From the NCBI GenBank assembly GCA_021835845.1, contig JAKBJU010000009.1:1-64000 (forward strand): DNA of 64,000 nt. The letters are read 5' to 3'. Of the stretch, positions 8,303 to 16,657 are shown one piece after another (position 1 is the first letter of the stretch; the number at the start of each line of letters is the position of its first letter). The DNA is from Pseudomonadota bacterium (lineage in GTDB: Bacteria; Pseudomonadota; Gammaproteobacteria; Burkholderiales; JABEVD01). The translations under genes and the position numbers were made by a program. The notes beneath the pieces were generated by a model that ran no database searches, was not told the DNA's origin, and saw only the letters and a program-made list of their open reading frames with translations.

Positions 8303-8809
8303 ATGAAGAAGAATCTGATTGCGCTCGTTCTGATGACCTTGATGGCCAATCTGGCTCACGCCGATGGCTGGCGCGGCGGTGATGGCTGGCGCGGTGGCTG
8401 GGGAGGCGGCGATGGCTGGCGCGGCGGCTGGGGGGAAGACGGCGGCGATGACTGGCGCGGCGGCTGGGGGGAAGACGGCGGCGATGACTGGGGAGGCGGA
8501 CTGGGATTGCTGCTCGGCATGGGCATGGCGGGAGCGGTGATGTCGCAGCCTGCTCCGGCATATGTCCAACCCGCTCCGGTGTATGTGCAGCCTGCGCCGG
8601 CCTATGTGCAGCAAGCTCCCGTCTACGCGCAACCCGCACCCGCTTACCAGCCTCCTGCGGCTTATGCCCAGCCCCCTGCTACTTATGCCCAGCCGGCACC
8701 AGCCTACCGGCAACCGCCTGTCCCCCAGGGGCAGATCACTTACGGGCCGCCCACTTACTACAACGGCTACGGCCCTCAGAGGTCGGTCGGAAAAAATGGA
8801 GTCCAATGA
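8303..8809 (+). CDS. Secreted Gly/Trp- and Pro/Ala/Tyr-repeat protein
   Basis: 168 residues with a signal peptide (MKKNLIALVLMTLMANLAHA). Residues 21-65 are imperfect repeats of D-G-W-R-G-G-W-G with acidic insertions (GEDGGDDWRGGWGEDGGDDW). A hydrophobic segment GLLLGMGMAGAVM follows, then about ten copies of a P-A-P-A-Y-V-Q type pentamer to residue 150. This is low-complexity, probably disordered and cell-surface or envelope associated. The DNA repeats (GGCGCGGCGGCTGG units) suggest length variation. Function unknown. Confidence 0.65.
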   Translation: MKKNLIALVLMTLMANLAHADGWRGGDGWRGGWGGGDGWRGGWGEDGGDDWRGGWGEDGGDDWGGGLGLLLGMGMAGAVMSQPAPAYVQPAPVYVQPAPAYVQQAPVYAQPAPAYQPPAAYAQPPATYAQPAPAYRQPPVPQGQITYGPPTYYNGYGPQRSVGKNGVQ

Positions 8810-9101
8810 TTCTGTAAACCGAGGGGAATCGGAGGATAGAAATGACACGGATACCCCATGAATCTTCATCTCTTGGTCGAGTTGATGATTCACATGACCG
8901 CACAGGTCAAACCACAGGGAGTCCCCCGGCATACATGGACGCCCACTTTTTGCCAAGCTTTCAATCCATGATTTTGAGTAGGTAACGATTGCTGCCATAC
9001 ATCCGGACTTTGTATGGGGCTCTTGCCCCTGTCCCTGATGGAATCCGCAAATCGAGTCCTCAGCAGAGCCTCGCACTCCATGGTGCTATGCCGGGGCCAC
9101 C
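8810..9101. other. 292-base stretch without a recognised gene
   Basis: Lies between the plus-strand repeat protein and the 3' end of cbbQ. Minus-strand reading frames are open across it but merge into antisense of the repeat protein and show no family resemblance. I see no tRNA, strong hairpin terminator or IS end. Confidence 0.5.
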
Positions 9102-9902
9102 CTAGAAATAGGTGGTCACTGCGGCGTCCAGCGCATCGCGCATGTCCGGGTCGTCGGTGATGGGCCTGACCAGGGCGACGCGGCAGGCGTTCTTCGGCTC
9201 CACTCCCTTGGCAATCAGGCTGCCCGCATACACCAGCATCCGGGTCGAAACGCCCTCGTCCAGACCATGGCCCTTGAGATTCCTGGAGCGCTCCGCAATC
9301 GATACCAGCTTCTCCGCAACCTCGCGCTGAACTCCCGATTCGTGCGCCACGATCTCGGATTCAATCGCATGCTCGGGATAATTGAAGTCGAGCGCTCCAA
9401 AACGCTGCTTGGTCGACTGCTTCAGATCCTTCATCAGGCTCTGATAGCCCGGATTGTACGAAATCACCAGCTGGAAGTCCGGATGCGCATGCACCAGCTC
9501 GCCCTTCTTCTCCAAAGGCAGAACCCGCCTGTTGTCGGTCAGGGGATGGATCACCACCGTGGTGTCCTGCCTCGCTTCCACCACCTCGTCCAGATAGCAG
9601 ATCGCCCCATATCTCGCCGCAATCGCAAGCGGCCCGTCCTGCCAGCGCGTGCCCGAAGCATCCAGCAGGAAACGCCCCACCAGGTCGGACGCGGTCATGT
9701 CCTCGTTGCAGGCCACCGTGATCAGCGGCTTGCCCAATTTCCAGGCCATGTATTCCACGAAGCGCGTCTTGCCGCATCCCGTCGGCCCTTTCAGCATCAT
9801 CGGCATCCTCACCGAATACGCCGCTTCGTATAGCGCCACTTCGTCAGATACCGCGCGATAATAGGGTTCTCTTTCGATGACGTACTGATCGATGACATTC
9901 AT
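9102..9902 (-). CDS. cbbQ: CbbQ, AAA+ subunit of the CbbQO RuBisCO activase
   Basis: 266 residues. Walker A GPTGCGKT at 39-46, Walker [11 protein letters not shown], a sensor segment VISYNPGYQ and the C-terminal [14 protein letters not shown] typical of the CbbQ/NirQ/NorQ MoxR-type ATPases. With CbbO it forms a motor that removes inhibitory sugar phosphates from RuBisCO. It is the last gene of the string dabB1 to cbbQ, 49 bases after the CPII gene, while its partner cbbO lies 16 kb away in the carboxysome operon. NorQ is the alternative assignment, but no nor genes are present and the surroundings favour CbbQ. Confidence 0.9.
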   Translation of the reverse strand: MNVIDQYVIEREPYYRAVSDEVALYEAAYSVRMPMMLKGPTGCGKTRFVEYMAWKLGKPLITVACNEDMTASDLVGRFLLDASGTRWQDGPLAIAARYGAICYLDEVVEARQDTTVVIHPLTDNRRVLPLEKKGELVHAHPDFQLVISYNPGYQSLMKDLKQSTKQRFGALDFNYPEHAIESEIVAHESGVQREVAEKLVSIAERSRNLKGHGLDEGVSTRMLVYAGSLIAKGVEPKNACRVALVRPITDDPDMRDALDAAVTTYF

Positions 9903-9951
9903 AATATTTCCCGAACTAGTTGATTGAAATGGACTGTCTTGCGCTTCGCGC

Positions 9952-10278
9952 TCAATTCTTGAATTTCACCAGCCTCGTGACCTGGATATCGGAAATGAAC
10001 ACGACGCCGGTATGCTTGTTGAAAAATGGCGCAAACCCTTCGAGGATGGGATCCACGAGCTCTTCCGGCACGGCAACGATGATCATGATCAGCACCGCCT
10101 CTTCATTGAACATCAGATGCCCCTCATGGAAGCCGTGGCGTCCCTTTCCCGAAAGGTTGTTGACGATGGTGTAGCCTGTCACGCCCGCCATGTCGAGCAG
10201 GTCTGTGGCAAATTGCTGGTGCTCCCCTTCAAGGATGATCTCGAGCTTCTTGAGGGGGTTCCTGTTCAGATTCTTCAT
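9952..10278 (-). CDS. CPII, carboxysome-associated PII-like protein
   Basis: 108 residues, PII-like ferredoxin fold: [19 protein letters not shown], then [40 protein letters not shown] and a C-terminal strand [15 protein letters not shown]. The T-loop region is short and lacks the uridylylated Tyr of GlnB/GlnK. Proteins of this type next to dabA are described as CPII, which binds ADP/AMP together with bicarbonate. The ATG overlaps the dabA1 stop by four bases, so production is coupled to the transporter. Likely role: sensing energy or inorganic-carbon state and adjusting DAB activity (inference). Confidence 0.82.
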   Translation of the reverse strand: MKNLNRNPLKKLEIILEGEHQQFATDLLDMAGVTGYTIVNNLSGKGRHGFHEGHLMFNEEAVLIMIIVAVPEELVDPILEGFAPFFNKHTGVVFISDIQVTRLVKFKN

Positions 10279-13200
10279 GCCTTGATCTCCTTCTCTTCTG
10301 TGGCCCTGTCTTCCGAATGCATCGTAAGCTGGAGCCATTCGCCTTCCTGGAATACGTGAAACTTGCGACTCTCGGGGTCGAGGATGGCCATGCGGACCCA
10401 TCCGTTGTGCACCAGGTTCCTGACCTTGGCAACGCCCTCTATGGCCTGCCTGGCGCGCGCAAGAGGCGCTTCTATAACGGTCAGGAGACGCATCGGCTCA
10501 TGGTAGGGCAACCCGTTCTTCAGCACCGTCTGCGAGGGCAATCCGGTGCGCAGGTCGCTCAGGTTCCCGGTCATGACCCCGAAGCGCCCGGCGACATTGT
10601 GATAAACCTTGCTGCCGCTTCCGTAATGCGCATTGTCGACTGTGGAAAAGTAATGCTCCATGTTGATCCACTGGCCGACCACCAAAGGGCCAGTCAGGAT
10701 GTTTTCCAGGAGCCGTCCCTTGGGGTCGCAATGATAGTCGTAGGAATGCAGAAACACCCGCCCGTCCAGATTCATCTGCTCCGTCAGGTTCCTGCGCCCG
10801 ATGAGGAAAGCGGCATTGCGCGACAATCCCCATTCCGGGCGCACCTGAGACCAGTCCATGGCATTGCGCTGCGCATGGCGATAGGCTTTCGAGGGACGCT
10901 CGATGCGCCCCGAATCTTCCAGCGTGCCCACTCTTTCCGCCGCGCAAAGGCGCGATGCCGCACGCAGACCGTTGTTCAGCCTCTCCAGATAGACGAGATG
11001 GCTTGACGGCAGGAGGTCAAGATCGTAAAGGCGCAACTCATCCGTGGTGGTATTGTGAAAGGCCGGAATGAACCAGGTGTCGTCATTGATGGCTATGCCT
11101 TGCGCACGCAGACGCTCCCGAATAGCCGGCTTGTTGGCAATCTGGCTCAGCACCCGCGCATTGATGATGCCATGGTTTCCGCCGCAGGCACCGCAGTCCA
11201 GGGCGGATTCGTAGGGATTGTTTTCGGAAGTGCTGCCGTGTCCCGCAAGCAGCACGAAGCGCGAAAATTCCCGGGTGAGCCCGATCGAGCGGAGCGACTG
11301 GCCGACGAAATTGACCTGCTCGTCGAGCGTGAACCCTATTCTTCCGAGGCGTTCGAGCTGGATCTTCGCATAGCCGCGATTGATGCGGTAGACACGCTGC
11401 AGGCGATCCACGAAGCTTCTTTCGGCCTGTTCGTCCAGGTTGAATTCGCGCGCAATACGGGTCGGCCCTGAATGGTTCGCCAACGCAGCATCCCTGAGTT
11501 CGCGGATCATCTCGTCGGTGACGGCTTCCCGCTGGATGCCGAGCTCTCGCCCGATGGCCTTGACGATCATGGCGCGCTGCAGCGAACGGATGATGGATTC
11601 GGCCTGATCGCGGCTCAGCTTGTCGAGAAGCAGGCGGCTGTCCTGCTTCTCCGGATGCAGGCGCTGGCGCCAGCGGTTGTAGGCGAGCGGCGCAAGGCTT
11701 TTCCCGAACATGTCGAAGCCGAATAGCAGACCGATTGCCTCGACGGTGATGAAAGGCGAAAGGATGGATGCCTTCAGTTCGTGAAAAACATGTTCCAGAA
11801 CGGAGAAAAGCGCCTGTTCGTCGGGGCTGCGTGCGATGGCAAGCTCGAGCACCAGATTTTTCGGGCTGACCACGACCGGACAGAGCTGGGTTTCGCTGCC
11901 TTTCTCCAGTCCGATGAAGCCCACGGGAATGCCGAAGAATCCGGCAATGCCATAGGTCTGATAATCGCCGACCTTTTCAAGATGGCGCCTGATGCGCTCG
12001 GAGCGGACATCGATGCAGAACAGCATCTGCGCGAAAGGGCGTTTTTCGCGCTGCACGGCTTCATCCAGATTCAATCCCGACATCAGCTGCTTCATGTAGC
12101 GTGATTCCTGTGCATTCAGCCACATCCTTCCTTCTTCCCGCTCGAAGGCTATCAGCATCGAAAGCAGCTGGCCCAATGCTTCAGGCGACAACTGCCCGAT
12201 CTGGCGATTCATGCCCGAGGCATCGGCAAGCGCGCTTATTTTTGCCGCGGCAAGCTTCGCTTCCTTCTCTCTTCTCAGTTCCAGATATTTGGGCAGAAGG
12301 CGCTTCGCGCGCTGGCCGCGTCTGGCGGAAATGGCCGCCTCGACTTCCCCTGCGAGCTCCGGCACGACTTTCCCGCGATGAAATTCATGGCGAAGGAAAT
12401 ATTCTTCCGGCTGGGCTTCGACGAGCCGCACGACATCCGCCAGGCTGGCAGGCGTGCCTTTGCGCTGGGCATGTTCGCGCAGCAATGCAAGCCCCAGCAC
12501 CTGGCGGATGGCGAGATAATCGACCAGATCCGCCGGGTAGCTTCGGCTCCAGTGATAATCCTTTGCGCTGGATCGCCAGCGGATGAATCCGGCCCATCCG
12601 TGCAGGCGGGTCAGCTCGCTGGTAAAGCAGTCCATCCAGTCGTCTTCCGGTATGCCCAGTTCGCGCATGACATGGCCGATGATGCCTTCAGGCGTTTGAT
12701 CGACGCCGAGTATCTTCTTGATGTGCAGTCCGCGCATGAAGAGCCTCAAGTTGCTTCTTGCAAGCGCGCTCCATGCGCTGAAAAGTCCCTTTTCCCGACC
12801 CGGCATCTGCCATACGGACTGCCCTTCATCGAAAAAATCGAGGCAGCTCTTGATCAGGAGCTCGTTCAGATCGTTGCCGATTTCTGTGCCGTAAAGCTCG
12901 TCGACGATGGTGTAAACGGGCCTGCTGGAGAGCACTTGCGCCTTGATCTGTCCCTTCAGCCATGCGGCATCGACACCCGGCTTCGGAAACGGCTGCTCGG
13001 TCAGCACCGCATGGATTTCCTCGCCAGTCGCGATCACTGAGCCCACGGGCTCGCTGATCTTCGTTGCCAGAGCGAGCAGCAAGCGATGCCGATCCAGCCC
13101 GGGAATTTCGGGTTGATCTTCCAGGAACCGTTCGATTTGCCCGGACAGGCGCTCCGGATCGATCTTGCCTTCGGCAAGATAGCGTTGATACATGGCGCGC

Positions 13201-13388
13201 GGGAGATAGCCTTTGCCGTGAAAGAGCCGACTTCCTTCGAGAACAGCCTCGTGGAAGGAAAGATGCTCCAGTCCATAAAGCGGATTGTGGTGGATGAAGG
13301 TCCTCATCGGCCAGAAAAAGGGAATGGCCTCTCCTGCCACGTGGACCATGGCTCGAATCTTCAGCCTTCCTCCGAGTTCGGTCTTCAT
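10275..13388 (-). CDS. dabA: DabA1, beta-carbonic-anhydrase-like subunit of DAB inorganic-carbon pump
   Basis: 1037 residues, UPF0753/DUF2309 (DabA) family, the longer of two copies here. The zinc site of the family is complete: C458 and D460 in FCIDVRSE, H717 in GHGSTSENNP and C732 in LDCGACGG. It begins IPFFWPMRTFIHHNPLYGLE, also typical. DabA with the membrane protein DabB is thought to hydrate CO2 unidirectionally to bicarbonate, driven by cation gradient energy, and so accumulates cytosolic bicarbonate. The ATG overlaps the previous gene by four bases and its stop overlaps CPII. DabA1-type copies often accompany carboxysome and CbbQ genes. Confidence 0.92.
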   Translation of the reverse strand: MKTELGGRLKIRAMVHVAGEAIPFFWPMRTFIHHNPLYGLEHLSFHEAVLEGSRLFHGKGYLPRAMYQRYLAEGKIDPERLSGQIERFLEDQPEIPGLDRHRLLLALATKISEPVGSVIATGEEIHAVLTEQPFPKPGVDAAWLKGQIKAQVLSSRPVYTIVDELYGTEIGNDLNELLIKSCLDFFDEGQSVWQMPGREKGLFSAWSALARSNLRLFMRGLHIKKILGVDQTPEGIIGHVMRELGIPEDDWMDCFTSELTRLHGWAGFIRWRSSAKDYHWSRSYPADLVDYLAIRQVLGLALLREHAQRKGTPASLADVVRLVEAQPEEYFLRHEFHRGKVVPELAGEVEAAISARRGQRAKRLLPKYLELRREKEAKLAAAKISALADASGMNRQIGQLSPEALGQLLSMLIAFEREEGRMWLNAQESRYMKQLMSGLNLDEAVQREKRPFAQMLFCIDVRSERIRRHLEKVGDYQTYGIAGFFGIPVGFIGLEKGSETQLCPVVVSPKNLVLELAIARSPDEQALFSVLEHVFHELKASILSPFITVEAIGLLFGFDMFGKSLAPLAYNRWRQRLHPEKQDSRLLLDKLSRDQAESIIRSLQRAMIVKAIGRELGIQREAVTDEMIRELRDAALANHSGPTRIAREFNLDEQAERSFVDRLQRVYRINRGYAKIQLERLGRIGFTLDEQVNFVGQSLRSIGLTREFSRFVLLAGHGSTSENNPYESALDCGACGGNHGIINARVLSQIANKPAIRERLRAQGIAINDDTWFIPAFHNTTTDELRLYDLDLLPSSHLVYLERLNNGLRAASRLCAAERVGTLEDSGRIERPSKAYRHAQRNAMDWSQVRPEWGLSRNAAFLIGRRNLTEQMNLDGRVFLHSYDYHCDPKGRLLENILTGPLVVGQWINMEHYFSTVDNAHYGSGSKVYHNVAGRFGVMTGNLSDLRTGLPSQTVLKNGLPYHEPMRLLTVIEAPLARARQAIEGVAKVRNLVHNGWVRMAILDPESRKFHVFQEGEWLQLTMHSEDRATEEKEIKA

Positions 13389-14107
13389 AGCTCCCCCCCT
13401 TTCAGATAAAGGCTCGCGACGACAACGATCCCGAACAGACAGGCGAACATCAGGGTGGCCCCCCTCCCTATGTCGTTGGCAGGATGAGGTTCATTGCTGC
13501 CTGATTGAAAGCCTTGCACCAGCTTGATCGCAGCCCAGCCCCAGAGCAGCCAGATGAAAAGGATGGCCGGTTCAGTGCTCGCCCCCTGCAGCAATCCCAG
13601 CATTGCGAAAAAGCCCGGAAAAGGCGGAGTGGCGACGGCTGCCAGGAGGGTCAGGACCAGCAGGCCGGAGAGCCTCGGGAAGCGGGTTGCGAGGCCGCCG
13701 GAAAGGCCTGCATAGGCAGCGCCGCAACGCTTCTCTATCGCCCCTGACAGCAGGAACAGCAGCGCCGAAGGCAGACTCAGCCAGAATGCCAGAATGTGCC
13801 TGTCGGATTCGCTCGATATCCAGACGAGCACAACGGCGGAAGAAGCCAGAAATCCCGCCCAGATGCCGAGATCCCGCACAGTCAAGAGGCGCAAGGCGTA
13901 GAAACCGGAGCTCGCAATCGACCATGCGACGAAGCCTTCAGGCACCGGCTGCTTTGCCGCATGCAGAACGAATATCCCGACCTGGGGCCACAAAAGCGTG
14001 AGCAGGAACCTGGCCAAAGGACTTCCCATCCTGGAGAGCAGGCCGTTCAGCAACATGCTGAACGGAAACAAGGGCAAGAACAGGGCGGCTGCCAGGATCT
14101 CGATCAT
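13385..14107 (-). CDS. Small membrane protein between dabB1 and dabA1
   Basis: 240 residues from ATG 14107, which overlaps the dabB1 stop (ATGA); a GTG two codons earlier is possible. About seven hydrophobic helices, including LFLPLFPFSMLLNGLL, FAWSIASSGFYALRLLTVRD-like and LLVLTLLAAVATPPFPGFFA. The PPFPGF motif resembles the discontinuous helix of NuoL/NuoM/Mrp-type antiporter subunits, so it may be a reduced proton-channel-like subunit that completes a shortened DabB. Its four-base overlaps on both sides argue for a fixed stoichiometric role in the DAB1 complex. I cannot name it. Confidence 0.7.
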   Translation of the reverse strand: MIEILAAALFLPLFPFSMLLNGLLSRMGSPLARFLLTLLWPQVGIFVLHAAKQPVPEGFVAWSIASSGFYALRLLTVRDLGIWAGFLASSAVVLVWISSESDRHILAFWLSLPSALLFLLSGAIEKRCGAAYAGLSGGLATRFPRLSGLLVLTLLAAVATPPFPGFFAMLGLLQGASTEPAILFIWLLWGWAAIKLVQGFQSGSNEPHPANDIGRGATLMFACLFGIVVVASLYLKGGEL

Positions 14108-15792
14108 AGCCACCTCGACCAGACATTCATGCGCCTGGACATCGAGAGCACTGCCTGGGCGAACAGGGCATAGACGTCTGCTGCGTAGAACTCACGAGAG
14201 ACCATGGAATACAGCGCCAGCCTTGCAGGGGAGGGATCCGCGCTGCGGGATCTGCCGCTCGCCGCTGCATAATAGGTTGCAAGCCAGCCCACCACGATCG
14301 TGACGGTCAATATGGCCACAAGGGCATCGAAGGTGGAAAGCGGAATGCTGGCCGCTCTATAGATCTGTTCCCTGATCGTTCTGTCCGGATACATGAACAG
14401 ATCGAAGGCGTGTTCGATCAGGGTATAGCCTGCCACGACGATGATCAGCGACAGGACGATCATGACCATCGTGCGCCACGGGTTTTCCGCCCGGAGGCGG
14501 TAGGTCGCGAAAAGCAGCTGTGCGCCTGTTGCCCAGCCGAAGAAAAGCAGGATGATCGCGCCCTGCTGGCCGACGAATTCTCCGCCCACCAGCCAGCGCG
14601 AAAGCCCCAGCACGAGGAATGGCACCACCACGGTCACGACGGCAGCGAGCATCCAGGGCAACCGGGAAGCGACCGGCTTGCGCTCGACGACAAAGGTGTA
14701 AACGTCGTCATGGGGAACGCCATCCTGCTTCCTGGCTTCTCCGATCATGCTCCCTGCGCCGAGAAAAAGCGTGCCTTTGAAAAGGCCATGCGCGATCAGA
14801 TGATAAATCGCCAGAGAGAAGGCACCGACGCCGCATTCCACGAACATGAATCCCATCTGCCCCATGGTCGAATAGCCCAGGGATTTCTTGATGTCGTTCT
14901 GGGTCAGCATCAGGATCGAACCCATCACGGCCGTGACCATCCCGACCGCAAATACCAGGTGCAGCACGCCGCCTGCATGGATGAATACGGGAGCGAAACG
15001 GTTGACGATGAAGCCGCCCGCATTGACGATCCCTGCATGCATCAGAGCTGACACCGGCGTCGGCCCTTCCATGGTATAGGGAAGCCAGGTGTGCAACGGA
15101 AACTGCGCCGAGCGCGCGAATGCGGCAAGCGCGACCAGAAGACCGACCGCAACAGGAAGGGACATGCCGAATACCGGATAGGCATCGGGGGTTGCGGCAA
15201 TGCGCTCGAACAGAGCGGGAAGCGAAAATGTTCCGTAGGCCTTGTAGAGCAGCACTGCGGCAAGGATCAGGGGAAGATCGCCGATTCGGTAGGTGAAGAA
15301 TGTCCAGAAGGCGTAGCGCTGAGCTGCGGGGCGCTCCAGATCATGGCCCAGCAGAAAATAAAGCAGCACGCCTACAAGATGCCATGCAATCAACAGCGTG
15401 ATGAGATCTCCTGCTGCCACCATCAGAAAAATGGTGCCAGTCATCAGGTCGAGCAGGGTATAGAATCGCGCATAGCCAGGTTCTTCCGCCATGTAGCGCA
15501 CGGCGTAGACATGCACCACGAGGCTGATGCCAGAAACTGCCAGTGCCATCACGCTCTCCAGGGGATCGAGATAGAGACTGCCCCAGGCCTCGCCTGACGA
15601 AAGCCATTGGGGATGGGGATTTGCAACATAAAGGACGAGCGAAGCCGCGCTCATGAAAAAGGCAATCGCACTCATGCCAACGCTCAGATGGGCCACGCTG
15701 CGCTGCGCCCTGAAGGAGATGAGCGTGATCAGCAGGGCTGAAAGCATAGGTACGGCCACGATGCACGAAGGCATCAGACCGCCGATGGACAA
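14104..15792 (-). CDS. dabB: DabB1, NuoL-like membrane subunit of DAB pump
   Basis: About 562 residues, proton-translocating antiporter (PF00361-type) fold with some 13 helices. Diagnostic segments: FARSAQFPLHTWLPYTMEGP, TPVSALMHAGIVNAGGF and LMLTQNDIKKSLGYSTMGQM. It could be misread as NADH dehydrogenase chain 5, but no other nuo genes are present and it is followed by dabA. Start choice: AAGGGAGG precedes TTG codons at 15798 and 15792; 15792 has the better spacing (10 bases); ATG 15774 is too far. DabB is thought to supply ion-motive force to DabA. Confidence 0.88.
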   Translation of the reverse strand: MSIGGLMPSCIVAVPMLSALLITLISFRAQRSVAHLSVGMSAIAFFMSAASLVLYVANPHPQWLSSGEAWGSLYLDPLESVMALAVSGISLVVHVYAVRYMAEEPGYARFYTLLDLMTGTIFLMVAAGDLITLLIAWHLVGVLLYFLLGHDLERPAAQRYAFWTFFTYRIGDLPLILAAVLLYKAYGTFSLPALFERIAATPDAYPVFGMSLPVAVGLLVALAAFARSAQFPLHTWLPYTMEGPTPVSALMHAGIVNAGGFIVNRFAPVFIHAGGVLHLVFAVGMVTAVMGSILMLTQNDIKKSLGYSTMGQMGFMFVECGVGAFSLAIYHLIAHGLFKGTLFLGAGSMIGEARKQDGVPHDDVYTFVVERKPVASRLPWMLAAVVTVVVPFLVLGLSRWLVGGEFVGQQGAIILLFFGWATGAQLLFATYRLRAENPWRTMVMIVLSLIIVVAGYTLIEHAFDLFMYPDRTIREQIYRAASIPLSTFDALVAILTVTIVVGWLATYYAAASGRSRSADPSPARLALYSMVSREFYAADVYALFAQAVLSMSRRMNVWSRWL

Positions 15793-15882
15793 TGTCAAAT
15801 TGCCTCCCTTAAGAATGACACGGTTTTGCGATCGGCTGGACGACAATCGCCGAATACAAGTTTAAGGAAGGCGAAGCAAAAT

Positions 15883-15898
15883 TAATAATGATTTATTA
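15883..15898. promoter_or_regulatory. Palindrome upstream of dabB1
   Basis: TAATAA-TGAT-TTATTA, a perfect 6-4-6 inverted repeat about 90 bases before the dabB1 start, in an AT-rich stretch (15860-15945). A similar 6-4-6 palindrome lies next to cbbL/cbbR at 36166. LysR-type regulators such as CbbR bind T-N11-A-like palindromes, so this may be a CbbR operator (inference). Confidence 0.45.
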
Positions 15899-15989
15899 TG
15901 ATGTTCACAATATACATTTGTCTATGATCATGCCTGAACTGGCGATGAAAATTCGGACTGCCGCGATCTCGGCGTGAACCGATCCGGCA

Positions 15990-16643
15990 TTACTGTAGAT
16001 GGCCTGTCTTGACCAGAATGACGCAGCCTTGCGTGCTGAAAGGATGGTGGGCGCTCATGTGCGGGCTGCGCATCCACGTGCCCGCAGGGTATCTCCCATG
16101 CTCGTCTTCGAAAACCCCTTGCAGCACATAGATTTCCTCTCCGCCATAGTGCCGGTGCGGATTGAACAAGGTTCCCGGATCCCAGCGCACCATGGCCGTA
16201 TGGCAGACTCCGGATTCGGAAAGCGGCATCACCCAGAGGCCCGGAACGAGTCCGGGAAGCCATGGACTCTGCTTCGTATCGACGACAATGCGCCGATCGT
16301 CTTCGGGATCGAGGTGGCCGAGCTTGACGAAAAGCCTGCATCCCGTCTCGGAACCGGGGGCATGCGAGGAGCCCGGAGGGTTCTTGATATAGGTTCCGGG
16401 GCCATATTCTCCATGCTCGTCCTGGAATAGCCCTTCCAGCACCAGGATTTCCTCGCCTCCCGGGTGGGCATGGCGAGAAAATCTCGAACCGGGCTCGTAG
16501 CGCACGCAGGAAGTGGCGCGCCCTTCTTCCGCCCCGTCACGCTCGAGCATCAGCCGCATGATCCCGGCAATCGGCGAATCGACCCATTGCAGGGCCGAAG
16601 AATCGATGACGACTCGTTTCGACAGATCCGCGTTGATCTTCAT
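15990..16643 (-). CDS. ChrR-like double-cupin protein in the dab2 operon
   Basis: 217 residues from ATG 16643 (GGAGGG upstream). Two cupin domains of the ChrR anti-sigma-factor type: RFSRHAHPGGEEILVLEG in the first half and LFNPHRHYGGEEIYVLQG in the second, each with an H-x-H...E metal triad, and each followed by a PxGTxxxxPxxSxH segment. There is no N-terminal zinc-binding anti-sigma domain, so it is not ChrR itself. It follows dabA2 by 14 bases and is the last gene before the dabB1 promoter. Likely a metal-binding sensor or enzyme; a DAB2 accessory role is inferred from position. Confidence 0.78.
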   Translation of the reverse strand: MKINADLSKRVVIDSSALQWVDSPIAGIMRLMLERDGAEEGRATSCVRYEPGSRFSRHAHPGGEEILVLEGLFQDEHGEYGPGTYIKNPPGSSHAPGSETGCRLFVKLGHLDPEDDRRIVVDTKQSPWLPGLVPGLWVMPLSESGVCHTAMVRWDPGTLFNPHRHYGGEEIYVLQGVFEDEHGRYPAGTWMRSPHMSAHHPFSTQGCVILVKTGHLQ

Positions 16644-16657
16644 GAAGCCCTCCGAAT

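Noticed and set aside
8255-9076. Minus-strand frame across the 8810-9101 spacer
   Set aside because: It merges with antisense of the repeat protein and shows no family resemblance; too weak to call a gene.
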